Source of the DNA: Chelydra serpentina
Taxonomy: Eukaryota; Chordata; Testudines; Chelydridae
Assembly: GCA_037349315.1 (NCBI GenBank)
Contig: JBAIAC010000270.1
Location: forward strand, 250,501 to 314,500
Direction of reading: 5' to 3'
DNA: 64,000 nucleotides
In this document: positions 47,130 through 61,444 of the stretch, piece by piece
Numbering within the stretch: position 1 is the stretch's first letter
Layout: each line of letters begins with the position of its first letter
Made by a program: the position numbers and the translations under genes
Notes under the pieces: model-generated
Told to the model about the DNA's origin: nothing
The model's database searches: none
The model's input: only the letters and a program-made list of their open reading frames with translations

Positions 47130-48370
47130 ACATAAGAACATAAGAATGGCCTTACTGGGTCAGACCAAAGGTCCATATAGCCCAGTGTCCTGTTTCTGAC
47201 AGTGGCCAATGCCAGGTGCCCCAGAGGGAATGAACAGAACAGGGAATCATCAAGTGATCCATCCTCTGTCGCCCATTCCCAGCTTCTGGCAAACAGAGGC
47301 TAGGGACACCATTCCTGTCCATCCTGGCTAATAGCCATTGATGGACCTATCCTCCATGAACTTATCTAGTTCTTTTTGAACCCTGTTATGGTCTTGGCCT
47401 TCACAACATCCTCTGGCAAGGAGTTCCACAGGTTGACTGTGTATTGTGTGAAAAAATACTTCCTTTTGTTTGTTTTAAACCTGCTGCCTATTAATTTCAT
47501 TTGGTGACCCCTAGTTCTTGTGTTATGAGAAGTCCCACTCTTATTAATCTCTCCTCATATGGCTGCTGTTCTATACCCCTAATCATTTTTGTTTCCCTTT
47601 TCTGAACCTTTTCCAATTCCAATATATCTTTTTTGAGATGGGGCGACCACAACTGCACACAGTATTCAAGGTGTGGGCATACGATGGATTTATATAGAGG
47701 CAACATGATATTTTCTGTCCTATTATCTATCCCTTTCTTAATGATTCCCAGCATTCTGTTCGCTCTTTTGACTGCCGCTGCACCTTGAGTGGATGTTTTC
47801 AGAGAACTATCCACAATGACTCCAAGATCTCTTTCTTGAGTGGTAACAGCTAATTTAAACCCCATCATTTTATATGTATAGTTGGGATTATGCTTTCCAG
47901 TGTGCATTGCTTTCCGTTTATTAACATTAAATTTAATCTGCCATTTTGTTGCCCAGTCGCCCAGTTTTGAGAGATCCTTTTGTAGCTCTTCGCAGTCTGT
48001 CTGGGTCTTAACTATCCTTAGTAATATTGTATCATCTGCAAATTTTGCCACCTTACTGTTTACCCTTTTTCCAGATCATTTATGAATATGTTGGATAGGA
48101 CTGGTCCCAGAACAGACCCCTGAGGGACACCACTGTTTACCTCTCTCCATTCTGAAAACTGACCATTTATACCTACCCTTTCCTGTCTTTTAACCAGTTA
48201 CCAATCCATGAGAGCACCTTCCCTCTTATCCCGTGGCAACTTACTTTGCGTAAGAGCCTTCGGTGAGGGACCTTGTCAAAGGTTTTCTGAAAATCTAAGT
48301 ACACTATATCCACTGGATCCCCTTGGTCCACATGGTTGTTGACCCCCTCAACAAATTCTTGAAGTGGTTT
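47130..48370 (-). repeat. CR1 LINE 3' half
   Basis: Starts 'acataagaacataagaatggcc' and on the minus strand encodes ILLRIVKTQTDCEELQKDLS, DWATKWQIKFNVNKRK and [11 protein letters not shown]. Same subfamily as 38587-40860 and useful as the uninterrupted reference for its MITE site. Confidence 0.92.
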
Positions 48371-49745
48371 CCATCATAGAATCATAGAATCTCAGGGTTG
48401 GAAGGGACCTCAGGAGGTCATCTAGTCCAACCCCCTGCTCAAAGCAGGACCAATCCTCAACTAAATCATCCCAGCCAGGGCTTTGTCAAGCCAGGCCTTA
48501 AAAACCTCTAAGGGTGGAGATTCCACCACCTCTCTAGGTAACCCATTCCAGTGTTTCACCACCCTCCTAGTGAAATAGTGTTTCCTAATATCCAACCTAG
48601 ACCTCCCCCACTGCAACTTGAGACCATTGCTCCTTGTTCTCTCATCTGCCACCACTGAGAACAGCCAAGCTCCAGCCTCTTTGGAAGGCTGCTATCAAAT
48701 CCCCCTCACTCTTCTCTTCTGCAGACTAAATAATCCCAGTTCCCTCAGCCTCTCCTCATAAGTCATGTGCCCCAGCCAGTAGCATAGCCAGGGGAGGAGC
48801 AGGGGGAGCGGCCGCTCCCCCTGTGAGCAGAAGCGGTGGAAGCGGCACCTTTCTTTAGCAGCAATTAAAAAAGGCGCCGCTTCTTTTTAAGCGCCGCTTC
48901 TTGCACTCACCGGGCGGCGCTCCAGGTCTTCAGCGGCATTTCGGCGGCTGGTACCACCGAAGACCCGGCGTGAGTGAGGACCCGCCACCGAAGTGCTGCC
49001 GAAGACCCGGAGCGCTGCCGGGTGAGTACAGGGAGAGGCGCCTTTTTATAGCGCCGCTCCCCCTGCGCTCTGGACCTGGCTGCGCTACTGGCCCCAGCCC
49101 CCTAATACTTTTCGTTGCCCTCCACTGGACTCTCTCCAATTTGTCCACATCCTTTCTGTAGTGGGGGGGACCAAAACTGGATGCAATACTCCAGGTGTGG
49201 CCTCACCAGTGCTGAATAGAGGGAAATGATCACATCCCTCGATCTGCTGGCAATGCTCCTACGAATACAGCCCAAAATGCCGTTAGCCTTCTTAGCAACA
49301 AGGGCACACTGCTGACTCATATCCAGCTTTTCGTCCACTGTAACCCCTAGGTCCTTTTCTGCAGAATGGCTGCTTAGCCAGTCGATCCCCAGCCTGTAGC
49401 GGTGCATGGGATTCTTCCGTCCTAAGTGCAGGACTCTGCACTTGTCCTTGTTGAACCTCATCAGATTTCTTTTGGCCCAATCCTCTAATTTGTGTCTAGG
49501 TCACTCTGGATTCTATCCCTACCCTCCAGCGTATCTATCTTTCCTCCCAACTTAATGTCATCCGCGAACTTGCTGAGGGTGCAATCCATCCCATCATCCA
49601 GATCATTAATGAAGATGTTGAACAAAACCAGCCCCAGGACCGACCCCTGGGGCACTCCGCTTGATGCCGGCTGCCAACTAGACATGGAGCCATTGATCAC
49701 TACCCGTTGAGCCAGACTATCATATACAGGGTTTACAGTTTGGTT
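48371..49745 (-). repeat. CR1 LINE copy interrupted by a MITE
   Basis: Second subfamily: 3' end 'catagaatcatagaatctcagggttgg' at 48374. The minus strand encodes [34 protein letters not shown], and [20 protein letters not shown] upstream. Interrupted at 48777-49090. Confidence 0.92.
48777..49090. mobile_element. hAT-type MITE with CAGTAGC termini
   Basis: 314 bp. Begins CAGTAGCATAGCCAGG and ends CCTGGCTGCGCTACTG (14 of 16 inverted). Perfect 8-bp duplication GCCCCAGC (48769-48776 and 49091-49098). Interior rich in 'gcgccgctcc' and 'ccgaagacccgg' blocks. No coding capacity. Confidence 0.95.
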
Positions 49746-50084
49746 CAATGGCTCTTGAGCACCCCTGCTCTACAAGTTGTTCCAGCAGCCCTGGTAGATT
49801 GGAGAGGATCAGGGGGCAGGGTGGAGAGGTTGGAGTGTGCAATGGGGAGGTTGGAGGGTGGGGAGTTGGCTGCAGGGCGAGGAGGGGGCTGGGCTGCAGG
49901 ATGGCAGGAGTTTTCTCTGCTTCCTTGAGGATTTTCCTGCCTAGATTTGTGCTGTTTGCGAGGGAAGCAGAGAGCTCCTGGGTTTGCCGAGTGGCCATGG
50001 GGTGGGGCGGGGTAGGGCCAGGCCGTCGGAGAGCAGCCCCTGTGAGGAATGGTTGGTGTGGGCCGCACGCCGCTTTCCCATTAG
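49746..50084. other. G-rich intron 5 DNA
   Basis: 'ggagaggttggagtgtgcaa' style G-rich sequence. No feature assigned. Confidence 0.35.
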
Positions 50085-50300
50085 CGAGTGTTTAGTTCAG
50101 CGTTTTAAATAATTGTGTCCTCAGAATGATATTTAAAATCCATTTGGGAGGCAATGAGGCAGGAAAGTGGCTGTGCCATTGTGATGACGCCGCGCGGGAA
50201 GCACCACACATGCATATTACAAACTCATTACGGGGTAATTTACACACGCACTGCTCGCCTTCGCACACAATTTCTCCCTGATGCTGCTAATGTCCCTTCC
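50085..50300. promoter_or_regulatory. candidate conserved non-coding element
   Basis: An AT-richer island in a GC-rich region with several homeodomain- and octamer-like cores (ttaaataattg, tgcatatta, ggggtaattt, ctaatg). It has no repeat identity and no ORF. Suggested by composition and motif cluster only. Confidence 0.3.
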
Positions 50301-50593
50301 AGGTCGCACACTCTCCCGGCTCGTTGTCACCCAGCGCTGCCGCCTGCACCCAGAGGAGCAGAGACTGGGGCAGGGGAAACAAGGGAGCAAGGCCAGAGCA
50401 GGGTTAGGGGCCCGCTGCCATGGCAGGAAATGAAGGCGCTAATGGCTCTAACATCCCCCTCGTCAGTCCCCCAACCTGACCCCTCCCCCCGGTCACTACA
50501 GGGCCCCATCCTGCTCGTGCTCCCCCCTACCTTGGTCAGTTCCGGGGTGTTCCCATGTTCCTGCCCTCCATCTTTCTGGTCCTCCCCCTGCAG

Positions 50594-51440
<847 letters not shown>

Positions 51441-51621
51441 TAAGAGGGGCCAGCTCTGATCCAGCCCCAGGGCAGAAAGGGCTCTCAGTGATCCTCGCCT
51501 CCACAGCTGCCTGCCCCCTGGAGACTCAGGGAGCTCTGCCCCCTGCCCCCCAGTCACATCCTGCTGTGGCCTGGGGACTCTGGCACTGAGGGGTGGGTCC
51601 AGCTGGCTGGGATTCCCACAG

Positions 51622-51732
51622 GTCAAAGAGGAGCTGGACCTTCTGGAAGATGAGGGACAGAAGAAGGATAAGAAGAAGGATAAAGAGAAGACCAAGGAAG
51701 GGGAGCAGAAGAAGGGCAAGGGCAAGAAGAAG
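51622..51732 (+). CDS. IQCA1L: IQCA1L exon 8
   Basis: Residues 338-374: VKEELDLLEDEGQKKDKKKD then a Lys/Glu/Gly-rich run ending KGKGKKK. Low-complexity basic linker between the IQ region and the AAA domain. Donor gtgaga, phase 0-0. Confidence 0.9.
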
Positions 51733-51823
51733 GTGAGAGGCTGGCTGGTAGTGGGGCAGGGGAGAGCCGCATGGCAGGGAGAGAGTACCCCAAATGTGGG
51801 GAGCAAGGGGGGCACATGGATTG

Positions 51824-51998
51824 AATCATAGAATATCAGGGTTGGAAGGGACCTTAGGAGGTCATCTAGTCCAACCCCCTACTCAAAGCAGGACCAATCC
51901 CCAATTTTCCCCCCCAGATCCCTAAATGGCCCCCTCAAGGATTGAACTCACAACCCTGGGTTTAGCAGGCCACTGCTCAAACCACTGAGCTATGGGGC
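51824..51998 (-). repeat. tRNA-derived SINE with CR1-like 3' tail
   Basis: The minus strand has tRNA-type box A (TAGCTCAGTGG) and box B-like GTTCAATCC from the 51998 side, followed by a 3' tail identical in style to the CR1 3' end (+ strand 'tcatagaatatcagggttgg'). Turtle polymerase-III SINEs share the CR1 tail, and this points to a cryptodiran host. It is not a functional tRNA. Confidence 0.85.
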
Positions 51999-52142
51999 AG
52001 AGTGATGGTGGCAGATGGAGGGTAGTTCTGGGGCAGGGCCAGGCACTGCTTGTTCCTTGTGTCCTTGGGCTCCCCCAGGGCTCCCCCCAATGGTGGTTCA
52101 GTTCATTTGAGTAACTTGCTGGGTTTGGGGTTTTTTTTCCAG

Positions 52143-52218
52143 GAAGAAGATGGAAGTTTGAAACTGGCTCTGTCCAAATTCCTGCCAGTGATCAGCGAGG
52201 GCTTCACACAGTATCAGA
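52143..52218 (+). CDS. IQCA1L: IQCA1L exon 9
   Basis: Residues 375-400, EEDGSLKLALSKFLPVISEG then FTQYQ and a split codon (phase 1). Acceptor after a T-rich tract 'ttttttttccag', donor A|gtgagg. Confidence 0.9.
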
Positions 52219-53251
52219 GTGAGGGGGACCTGAGCCTGGGCAGTGGGGGGGGGCCTGAGAGCACCGTGCTGACCTGCACAGACCCAGGAGCGGGGTGGCG
52301 GGGTCGTGAGCAGGTTAGGGCAGAGACCCGGCCCTGGACCCTGCTGCCTGGCTTGGGTGGTACCGTTGTGACTTCCTGGCCTGGGATGAGAACGTCCGGC
52401 CTGGCCCAGTCACTGGAGTCTAGTCACATTTGCCTGGGTCTTGCTGTGTTAGACCAAGACGACTCATCCCCTGTACTGCCCCCCCTGTGACCCCCCCCCC
52501 CCAAACCCTCCACCCTGTGGGCAGGGGAGGCCCGCACCTGCCCTGCCGAGCTCAGGGCCTGGCTGAGCTGGGAAACAGCCAGCACAGAGCTTGTGTTACG
52601 CCAGGGAGATCTGCCGTCGCTGAGCTGCTGAAGCCATGGCACAGAGGCAGCTGTGCGGTCTCCGGTAATGCCACTCCTACACAGCTAGGTTGTTATCCTG
52701 GATCACTCACATGTTCACACAGGGCAGCTGGTTTTGTAAAATCTGGCATATTCTTGCCTTGGGCATTAGTCACTGTGCTACTGTGTCGTTTCCTGCTGAC
52801 GGGGAGAGCTGGGAGCCTATTCCCAGGCTGCACTGAGCTCCTTGGGCCTCATTGATCTGAGCCAGGCTGTCACACGTGTGTTTGAGACCGTGTCCTTTTG
52901 CGAGTCCGTAGGTACCTGCAGGGCATGGCTAGCTCTGCTCATGGGGTCACTGCTGCATGGCATTAAAATGCAGAGAACTTTACTGGGCTTAAATCCTTTC
53001 CTAATGATGTTTTCCCATGTAAGTGGTTGCTATAGATACCCCGGGGTTGTTGCGTGATTGTGAAATTGCAGGGAGGGAGGTGGATGGGAAGAGGGAAGTT
53101 GCGCTGAGATATTCTCCCTATTAAAATGTGGTCCACACTGTGAAAAGGTGGCGACCCCAAGGGAAAGCTCCCAGTGCCCCAGGAGGAGGGGCAGGGAAGG
53201 CAGAGCTGGGAGGGGCAAAAGCAGCATCTGACCTGCCCCCCTACCCTGCAG
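52219..53251. other. intron 9
   Basis: No gene or clear repeat. A 14/14 minus-strand match to the X-box consensus (GTATCTATAGCAAC) lies at 53026-53039, discussed as a finding. A ggggggggc run sits near 52245 and a C run near 52491. Confidence 0.45.
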
Positions 53252-53358
53252 ACATCTGGGGGAATCGGGATGAGTCCGATAACTTCGAGCAGCGCTACGA
53301 GCCGGAGCTGATCAAAGCCCAGAAGAGGAAGGAGGTGGAGAAGGAGCTGCGCCTGCAA
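53252..53358 (+). CDS. IQCA1L: IQCA1L exon 10
   Basis: Residues 400-435, N(split)IWGNRDESDNFEQRYEPE then LIKAQKRKEVEKELRLQ. Acceptor 'taccctgcag', donor CAA|gtgagg, phase 1-0. Charged coiled-coil type helix. Confidence 0.93.
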
Positions 53359-53486
53359 GTGAGGGGCAGAGACAGGGCTGTGTCATGGGGGCACAAGGGG
53401 GCCCTGCTGAGTAGTCACTGCCCCAGGGACCGCATCCTGAGTGTGGGGTGGCTCTGAGGTCCCCTGAGGTTGGGTTTGGGGGAGGG

Positions 53487-53670
53487 GAGCTGGGGCTCTG
53501 GGTGCCCCTGGTTCAGGGGTTCTGGGGGGTGAGTGGGGCTCCCAGGCCCCCTGGCATGGGGTGGGTAAGTGGGGGGTCTCTGCTTTAGAGGAGCTGGGGC
53601 TCTGGGTGCCCCTGGTTGAGGGGTGCTGGGGGGGAATGGGGTTCCCAGGCCCCCTGGTGTGAGCTGGGCC
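53487..53670 (+). repeat. tandem duplication, about 103-bp unit, two copies
   Basis: 'gagctggggctctgggtgcc' and following 'cccaggccccctgg' occur near 53487 and 53590. Two copies only, in intron 10. Confidence 0.7.
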
Positions 53671-54001
53671 CTGGCTCAAGATGTTAAAATTGTAGCTGGA
53701 CTGAAGCCCCAGGCTGCTGTCACCCAAGATGGCTGCCATACCCCTGTAGCCCTTGTGGGGGGCTGCGAGGCTGCCCCTAGTGAAGATGGCTGCCATGCCC
53801 CTTGTGTGCAGTGGGATGGAAGCCAGGCTGCCGTCAGGGAAGATGGCCGGCCGCTGTTCTCAGGGCATCCCAAGCAGAAGACAGTGAGGGGTAGCAGGGA
53901 GCCTGGGGGGAGGGAACGTGTAGGTCAGAAGACTGACAGTGGGGAGTTCCTGGGCTTGTGGGGAGGCCCCATTTGCTGTCTCAAGGGCTCTCTCCCCACA
54001 G

Positions 54002-54094
54002 GTAGATGAGCTGATGCGGGAGGAATTGCAGCGACTGAAACTGGCTGTGGATCGAGATGAGGGGAAATCTCGGAGGGCAAAGCAGAGCAGCAAG
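54002..54094 (+). CDS. IQCA1L: IQCA1L exon 11
   Basis: Residues 436-466, VDELMREELQRLKLAVDRDE then GKSRRAKQSSK. Acceptor 'tctccccacag'. The donor AAG|gtcaga is weaker than its neighbours, but it keeps phase 0 and the family length. VDELMREEL..LKLAVDR is strongly family-like. Confidence 0.88.
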
Positions 54095-54336
54095 GTCAGA
54101 GGGCATGTCCCGTACCCCTGGGCCCCCAAAAGGTGAAGGGGTGCACTCATTAGGGGACAGCCCTGGGGACCTACACCAGCGAGTGGGGACAGAGTGATAT
54201 TACTGGGCCCATTGATGGGGGGGACTCTCACAAAGGGTGGGGGGCTGGCACTGGAGACGGGGAGGGGGCCCTTACGAGGGAGTGGGGGGGGGGGGGCTCT
54301 CAGCCTGCTTAGCGGTTGTTGTTCTTTTCCCAGCAG

Positions 54337-54386
54337 AAGAAGGGGAAGAAAGGTGGGAAAAAAGAGAAAGATTTAACCCCGGACAG
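54337..54386 (+). CDS. IQCA1L: IQCA1L exon 12 (tandem acceptor)
   Basis: Residues 467-483, KKGKKGGKKEKDLTPD and a split codon (phase 2). The acceptor reads cagcag, a NAGNAG tandem site; use of the first CAG would add one Gln (start 54334). Donor AG|gtatca. Confidence 0.85.
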
Positions 54387-54664
54387 GTATCAGCTCTGAC
54401 CGCCTTTCCTTGGGGGAGACCCCCTGTCATGGATTCACAGGTCGTGCCCACTCTTGGCCCCATACGATCCCTGGGGAGAACCCCCTTCAGTGTGACAGCC
54501 CTTCTTGGGGGGTCCACTCTCTCTCGGGGGTCCAGCCCCTCTACCTCCTGGAACCGCACCTCTCTGAGCCTTAGCATGCCTGTCTCTGCCGTGGGCCCCC
54601 TCAGGGAGTCCCCTCGCTCTGGACCCCCAGGGCCTCCACCCCCGAAGGGGATGATGCCCCCTGT

Positions 54665-55560
54665 CCTCTAGGCCGGAGCGACTCTCAGCCAGCGTAACAC
54701 AAGAGGGTTTAGTGAGCGTCTGAACCCAGCACAGGAAACTCTCCGGCCTCAGGCCTGGCCTCCCTCAGCCCAGCACATCCCAGTCTCCCCTGCATCCAGG
54801 TGGGCTCTGCCTGCTCCCCCTCTCCAGCCTAGAGCCCCCCCTGCTTCCCAGCTGGGCATCTAACATCACCCCCAAGCCCGCCTCTGTCCATTGTCTTCTC
54901 TCCAGGTAAACAGGGTCGCCTGGGCCCCCTCTCCTCTCCTCTCTTCCTCTTCTGGCCCCCTCTGGCTGGAACCGGCTGGTCAGGTCACTGGGGCTCTCTC
55001 CCCGCAGCCCATTGTCCTTCCACTGGCCAGAACTGGCTGGGACTCCTGAGCTGGGCCTCCCGGTCACCGGGTCTCCATTCTCCAGGCCATTGGCCGGGGT
55101 CCCAATTCCCTCGCTGGTCCTCTGTAACCACAAACTCCCTCTCCCCTCACCTCGTTAAACCCGTAACACCCAGGGAAACTGAGTCCCACCCCCTCTGCAT
55201 GCAAGCCAGTGGAAAAACAAGGAAAAAACAAGAAAACCCCCACTTGGTCACACACACACAGCCCGAGCTCCCCTGTGTGCCCTGACCCCTCCTGCACTCC
55301 AGTGGGCCGGACACACCCAGCTCCTGCTCCCCACAGCTCCCCTTTCCTGGGTGACCCCCCAGCTCCCCTGACATGCTTCTGTCCCCCAGTGTGCCCTGCT
55401 AGGTCCCTGCTAGTCTGTCCCTTGCAGAACAGTCCTGTCCGGGGCTAGATGGGATGGGCCCTGGTCGGGCTTCCCCAGCCTCTGCACCTTGCTGCAGCTC
55501 TCCCTGGCTCTGGTGGCAATACTGACCCAATCTGCCCCCCAGACTGTGGGTAGAGCTGGG
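54665..55560 (-). repeat. LTR-like insertion in intron 12
   Basis: Opens with 'gcgactctcagccagcg' and 'gagggtttagtgag', the block shared with 15926 and 56317. The C-rich content differs from neighbouring intron DNA. Ends are not resolved. Confidence 0.4.
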
Positions 55561-55604
55561 CACAGCCAGGCGCCGGGCTCCCCTAATCCCCGCTCCCCCT
55601 CCAG

Positions 55605-55687
55605 GACCCTGGACTCTCTGTACGAGGAGCTGGTGCTGCAGGGAATCCTCAAGCAGGCGCAGCGCGTCCAGCTGGCTGACTACACGG
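55605..55687 (+). CDS. IQCA1L: IQCA1L exon 13
   Basis: Residues 483-511, R(split)TLDSLYEELVLQGILKQA then QRVQLADYT and a split Gly. Acceptor 'cccctccag', donor G|gtgagt, phase 2-1. SLYEELV..GILK is family-typical. Confidence 0.93.
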
Positions 55688-55904
55688 GTGAGTCCGCCAG
55701 GGCCCTGGGGGTGGGATGGGCCCTGTGGGGGGCGGGGACCAGCTCGCTGCCCCGGCTCTATGACGGGGGTGCAGGCCGGCTCCCCACCCTGGGGGCAGGG
55801 GGTGGGGGTGCAAAGGGGACAGGAGCTGCTTGCTGCTTCAGGGGAGGGGGTGGGGACAGGAGTCCTCTCTTTGCCCTACGCAGGAGGGGGAAGAGCCAGC
55901 TGCT

Positions 55905-55930
55905 CTGTGTGTGTGTGTGTGCGTGCGTGC

Positions 55931-55971
<41 letters not shown>

Positions 55972-55972
55972 T
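55905..55972 (+). repeat. GT/GC microsatellite
   Basis: (GT)n with an internal (GTGC)n block, then (GA)n, in intron 13. About 68 bp. Such tracts are length-variable. Confidence 0.95.
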
Positions 55973-55974
55973 GA

Positions 55975-56220
<246 letters not shown>

Positions 56221-56264
56221 TGAGGGGGGGCAGGTGGGTGATGGAGGTACCCTGCCTTGTGTCA

Positions 56265-56465
56265 CGGAGTGTGGGGGAGTCAGGTCCTGCACCCCTCTTC
56301 CCGGGATTCAATGTGACTCTCAGCCAGCCAGTAGAACAGAAGGTTTATTAGGGTTGTCAGGAAAGAGTCCAAACAGAGCTTGTAAGTATGACCAGGACCC
56401 CTCAGCTGGGGCCTTCTGGGGCAGGGAGCTTAGACCCCGGCTCTGGGGCTCCCTGCGTTTCACCA
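56265..56465 (-). repeat. LTR-like fragment
   Basis: 'gactctcagccagccagtag' then 'aaggtttattagg', the same block as at 15926 and 54670. In minus orientation it supplies AATAAA. Fragment only. Confidence 0.4.
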
Positions 56466-56470
56466 CCCAG

Positions 56471-56785
56471 GTCGGGGATGGCCTGGCGTTCCCGTGGGGT
56501 GGGGGGAGGTCGGGCATGGCCTGGCGTTCCCGTGGGGTGGGGGGAGGGTCGGGCATGGCCTGGCGTTCCCGTGGGGTGGGGGGAGGGTCGGGCATGGCCT
56601 GGCATTCCCGTGGGGTGGGGGAAGGTCGGACAGGGCCTGGGGTTCCCGTGGGGTCGGGGGAGGGTCGGGCATGGCCTGGCGTTCCTGTGGGGCGGGGGGA
56701 GGTCGGGCAGGGCCTGGCGTTCCCGTGGGGTGGGGGGAGGTTGGACAGGACCTGGCGTTCCCGTGGGGGTGGGCCTGGCATTCCG
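56471..56785 (+). repeat. minisatellite, about 38-bp unit, eight copies
   Basis: Unit: gtcgggcatggcctggcgtt then cccgtggggtggggggag. The same words appear inside the 92-bp units that follow, indicating common origin. Intron 14. Confidence 0.9.
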
Positions 56786-56927
56786 TGTGTGTGTCTGTGT
56801 GTGTAGGATCGGGCATGGCCCGGTATTCCATGTGTGTGTGGGGGGGGGGGGTCAGGCATCCCACAGCATTGCTATGGGGGTTTGGGGGTCAGGCGTGGCC
56901 TGGAATTGCCATGGGGGGTGGAGGGTG

Positions 56928-58461
56928 GTTGGGCATGGCCCAGTTTTTCTGTAGGGGAGGTGATGGGCATTCCCATGGCAGGGTCGGGAGGAGAGCATGG
57001 CCTGGCATTCCCATGAGGGGGTTGGGCATGACTCGCTTTCTCCATGGTGGGGAGGGCGGTCGGGCATGGCATGGCATTCCCGTCCAGGGGGCAGGTATGA
57101 CTCGGTTTTTCTGTGAGGTAGGGGCTGGGCATTCCCATGGGGGAAGGGCGGTCGGGCATGGCCTGGCATTCCCGTCCAGGGGGCAGGTATGACTCGGTTT
57201 TTCTGTGGGGTAGGGGATGGGCATTCCCGTGGGGGGAGGGTGGTTGGGCATGGCCTGGCATTCCCCTACAGGGGGTGGGTATGACTCGGTTTTTCTGTGG
57301 GGTACGGGCTGGGCATTCCCGTGGGGGGAGGGCGGTCGGGTCAGGCATGGCCTGGCATTCCCCTACAGGGGGCGGGTATGACTCGGTTTTTCTGTGGGGT
57401 ACGGGCTGGGCATTCCCGTGGGGGGAGGGCAGTCGGGCATGGCCTGGCATTCCCCTACAGGGGGCGGGTATGACTTGGTTTTTCTGTGGGGTACGGGCTG
57501 GGCATTCCCGTGGGGGAGGGCGGTCGGGCATGGCATGGCATTCCCCTACAGGGGGCGGGTATGACTCGGTTTTTTGGGGGGGTAGGGGCTGGGCATTCCC
57601 GTGGGGGAAGGGTGGTCGGGCATGGCATGGCATTCCCCTACAGGGGGCGGGTATGACTCGGTTTTTTGGGGGGGTAGGGACTGGGCATTCCCGTGGGGGG
57701 AGGGCAGTCGGGCATGGCCTGGCATTCCCCTACAGGGGGCGGGTATGACTCGGTTTTTCTGTGGGGTAGGGGTAGGGGCTGGGCATTCCCGTGGGGGGAG
57801 GGTGGTCGGGCATGGCCTGGCATTCCCCTACAGGGGGCGGGTATGACTCGGTTTTTCTGTGGGGTACGGGCTGGGCATTCCCGTGGGGGGAGGGCAGTCG
57901 GGCATGGCCTGGCATTCCCCTACAGGGGGCGGGTATGACTTGGTTTTTCTGTGGGGTAGGGACTGGGCATTCCTGTGGGGGAGGGCGGTCGGGCATGGCA
58001 TGGCATTCCCCTACAGGGGGCGGGTATGACTCGGTTTTTCTGTGGGGTACGGGCTGGGCATTCCCGTGGGGGGAGGGCGGTCGGGTCAGGCATGGCCTGG
58101 CATTCCCCTACAGGGGGTGGGTATGACTCGGTTTTTCTGTGGGGTAGGGGTAGGGGCTGGGCATTCCCGTGGGGGGAGGGCGGTCGGGTCAGGCATGGCC
58201 TGGCATTCCCCTACAGGGGGCGGGTATGACTCGGTTTTTCTGTGGGGTAGGGGTAGGGGCTGGGCATTCCCGTGGGGGGAGGGTGGTCGGGCATGGCCTG
58301 GCATTCCCCTACAGGGGGCAGGTATGACTCGGTTTTTCTGTGGGGTAGGGGCTGGGCATTCCTGTGGGGGAGGGCGGTCGGGCATGGCATGGCATTCCCC
58401 TACAGGGGGCGGGTATGACTTGGTTTTTCTGTGGGGTAGGGGCTGGGCATTCCCGTGGGGG
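56928..58461 (+). repeat. minisatellite, about 92-bp unit, about 16-17 copies
   Basis: Unit: gggcattcccgtggggggag, ggcggtcgggcatggcctgg, cattcccctacagggggcgg, gtatgactcggtttttctgt, ggggtacgggct. It looks like a 38-bp unit plus a novel segment. Each unit has 'ttcccctacag', acceptor-like. Ends 82 bp before exon 15. Spurious ORFs run through it on both strands. Confidence 0.93.
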
Positions 58462-58484
58462 GATGTCTCCATAGGTTGCTCTGA

Positions 58485-58784
<300 letters not shown>

Positions 58785-58947
58785 TGAGCAGGGCAGAGCT
58801 CAGCCCCCAGAGGAGGGACGGGGGCAGAGTCTCACCCGGGCCTAGTGCAGTCTGGTGTTGCGGAGGGGGGGCTAGCGGGTCGGGGGGCTACCCTCTCCTT
58901 CCCTGTGGCTGGGAGCTCCGGCTAAACCTCCTCTATGGGCGTTCTAG

Positions 58948-60080
<1,133 letters not shown>

Positions 60081-60084
60081 TGGT

Positions 60085-61444
<1,360 letters not shown>

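Noticed and set aside
51940..51998. tRNA gene
   Set aside because: The box A and B motifs are degenerate and continue into a CR1-like tail, so this is a SINE.
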